Program-made: the position numbers and the translations under genes
Origin: Megamonas sp. UBA1792
Lineage (GTDB): Bacteria > Bacillota_C > Negativicutes > Selenomonadales > Selenomonadaceae
Reading direction: 5' to 3'
DNA: 6,983 nt
Assembly (NCBI GenBank): GCA_002315155.1
Contig: DCFY01000076.1
Location: forward strand, 1 to 6,983
Shown: positions 6,352-6,983 of the stretch, piece after piece
Position numbering within the stretch: the first letter of the stretch is position 1
Layout of the letters: each line of letters opens with the position of its first letter
The notes under the pieces: generated by a model
What the model saw: the letters and a program-made list of their open reading frames with translations, nothing else
Told to the model about the DNA's origin: nothing
Databases searched by the model: none

Positions 6352-6368
6352 TGTGAACTTTTCCCATT
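6349..6368 (-). promoter_or_regulatory. Shared operator-like element, copy at the importer promoter
   Basis: On the minus strand it reads AATGGGAAAAGTTCACATTG, agreeing with the gabT copy (2418-2437) at 16 of 20 positions, including both 8-base ends. Its last three bases open the -35 TTGACA. A weaker direct relative of the TCACA core (complement of TGTGA at 6375-6379) lies 23 bp upstream, about two helical turns, and may be a second half-site. Unlike at gabT, no inverted arm is present 42 bp away. Confidence 0.6.
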
Positions 6369-6525
6369 AAAATTTGTGATTATTAGTAAATATGCCCAAG
6401 CTCATCTTTTTGTTATGATTTTCTACTATTCAATAAACAATACCCATACTTGCTGTTTACTACTAATAGTATCTGGATACATATATAGCAGCTTTATGAT
6501 TGATTGACATACAATGTTTGAATAT

Positions 6526-6983
6526 TTAATTCATATATGTGCCGCCATTAATGTTAATTGTTTCACCTGTTATAAAATCAGACATACTTGAGGCTAAAAA
6601 CAATACAGAATCAGCTACATTTTTAGGAGTTCCCAGTTTCCCCAGCGGTATTCTGGACAAAATCTGTTGACGATATTCATCATTCCATTGTGCACTCATA
6701 TCGGTTTCTATAGGCCCAGGACAAACTGCATTCACATAAATATTATATTTGGCCATTTCCAAGGCCAAATGCTGCGTCAGATAATTTACAGCTGCCTTTG
6801 ATGCTCCATAAGAGGGAGAAGCATTTCGATGAGGAGTTTTCGCTGTAGATGAAGATACATTGACAATTTTCCCATATTTTTGTTGAATCATCAACGGCAA
6901 AACGGCCATACAACAATATAAAGTTCCATTTAAATTAACGTCGATTACTCTTTTCCAGTCTTCTACCTGCATTTCTAAAGTTG
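6526..6983 (-). CDS. Short-chain dehydrogenase/reductase (FabG-like SDR), 5' end cut by window
   Basis: NAD(P)(H)-dependent oxidoreductase; the last 151 residues are visible, a little over half of a typical 250-residue SDR. The N-terminal Rossmann segment with the cofactor glycines lies beyond base 6983. The reading frame is open to the edge, so the ATG at 6972 is an internal methionine (TLEMQVEDWKRVIDVNLNGT is a mid-protein SDR segment). Counting from that Met, VNLNGT is at 12-17, the catalytic Ser is S42 in NVSSSTA, and Tyr and Lys are Y55 and K59 in SYGASK. CPGPIETDM (84-92) and the C-terminal TGETININGGTYMN are classic SDR features. Its substrate cannot be read from this part. It is separated from the importer by 385 bases and a terminator, and it looks more AT-rich than the pathway genes. 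A functional link to GABA use is therefore unproven. Confidence 0.9.
   Translation of the reverse strand, partial: TLEMQVEDWKRVIDVNLNGTLYCCMAVLPLMIQQKYGKIVNVSSSTAKTPHRNASPSYGASKAAVNYLTQHLALEMAKYNIYVNAVCPGPIETDMSAQWNDEYRQQILSRIPLGKLGTPKNVADSVLFLASSMSDFITGETININGGTYMN

Larger units (their letters stand above)
6141..6525. other. 385-base AT-rich regulatory gap between the SDR gene and the importer operon
   Basis: No credible gene was seen on either strand. From right to left it holds a 12-base hyphenated palindrome GTATCTGGATAC (6469-6480), a weak dyad around 6426-6469, the shared operator-like element (6349-6368), a near-consensus promoter (6323-6351), and two hairpins with T tracts (6257-6286 and 6174-6211). 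The ATPase ribosome binding site closes the region at 6148-6153. It is visibly richer in A and T than the importer and catabolic genes. Confidence 0.8.

Noticed and set aside
6426..6469. Dyad CTATT...TAAACA / TGTTTA...AATAG as a terminator for the SDR gene
   Set aside because: The stem is interrupted and AT-rich with a 14-base loop and no following T tract; the hairpin at 6257-6286 is a far better terminator.
6970..6972. ATG at 6972 as the start of the SDR gene
   Set aside because: The frame stays open to the window edge and the sequence there is mid-protein, with the cofactor-binding half still missing.

Overview
The window carries one side of a catabolic gene cluster, with every recognisable gene on the minus strand. 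It looks like a moderate-GC anaerobic Firmicute (Clostridia or Negativicutes). That placement is an inference from three things: strong GGGAGG/AGGAGG ribosome binding sites, a lipoprotein signal of Firmicute style, and a 4-hydroxybutyrate dehydrogenase that closely resembles the Clostridium kluyveri enzyme as I remember it. No mobile element, CRISPR array, tRNA or rRNA was seen.

Layout, read in the direction of transcription from high to low coordinates. (1) 6983-6526: the C-terminal half of a short-chain dehydrogenase/reductase, cut by the window edge. (2) 6525-6141: a 385-base AT-rich gap with a near-consensus promoter and two terminator-like hairpins. (3) 6140-3729: a three-gene polar amino acid ABC importer (ATPase, permease, lipoprotein binding protein). 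(4) 3701-2472: a PucR/CdaR-family regulator starting 27 bases after the binding protein, so probably in the same transcript. (5) 2471-2277: a second regulatory gap with its own promoter, an 11-bp inverted repeat and a long hairpin. (6) 2276-885: a GABA-type class III aminotransferase. (7) 869-1: 4-hydroxybutyrate dehydrogenase, lacking its C-terminus at the window edge.

Taken together, the importer would bring in an amino acid, plausibly 4-aminobutyrate (GABA). GabT would transfer its amino group to 2-oxoglutarate, giving succinate semialdehyde, and 4HbD would reduce that to 4-hydroxybutyrate. This is the entry of the fermentative GABA pathway known from Clostridium aminobutyricum. The later enzymes (4-hydroxybutyrate CoA-transferase, 4-hydroxybutyryl-CoA dehydratase) are not in the window.

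The most notable signal is regulatory. The importer promoter and the gabT promoter carry the same 20-bp element (16 of 20 positions identical) in exactly the same register, with its last three bases forming the start of the -35 hexamer. Both promoters are also followed, within roughly 13-30 bases of the predicted start site, by an intrinsic-terminator-like hairpin with a T tract. This points to a shared operator, most simply for the resident PucR-type protein, combined with a leader-RNA arrangement that I do not recognise from described GABA systems.
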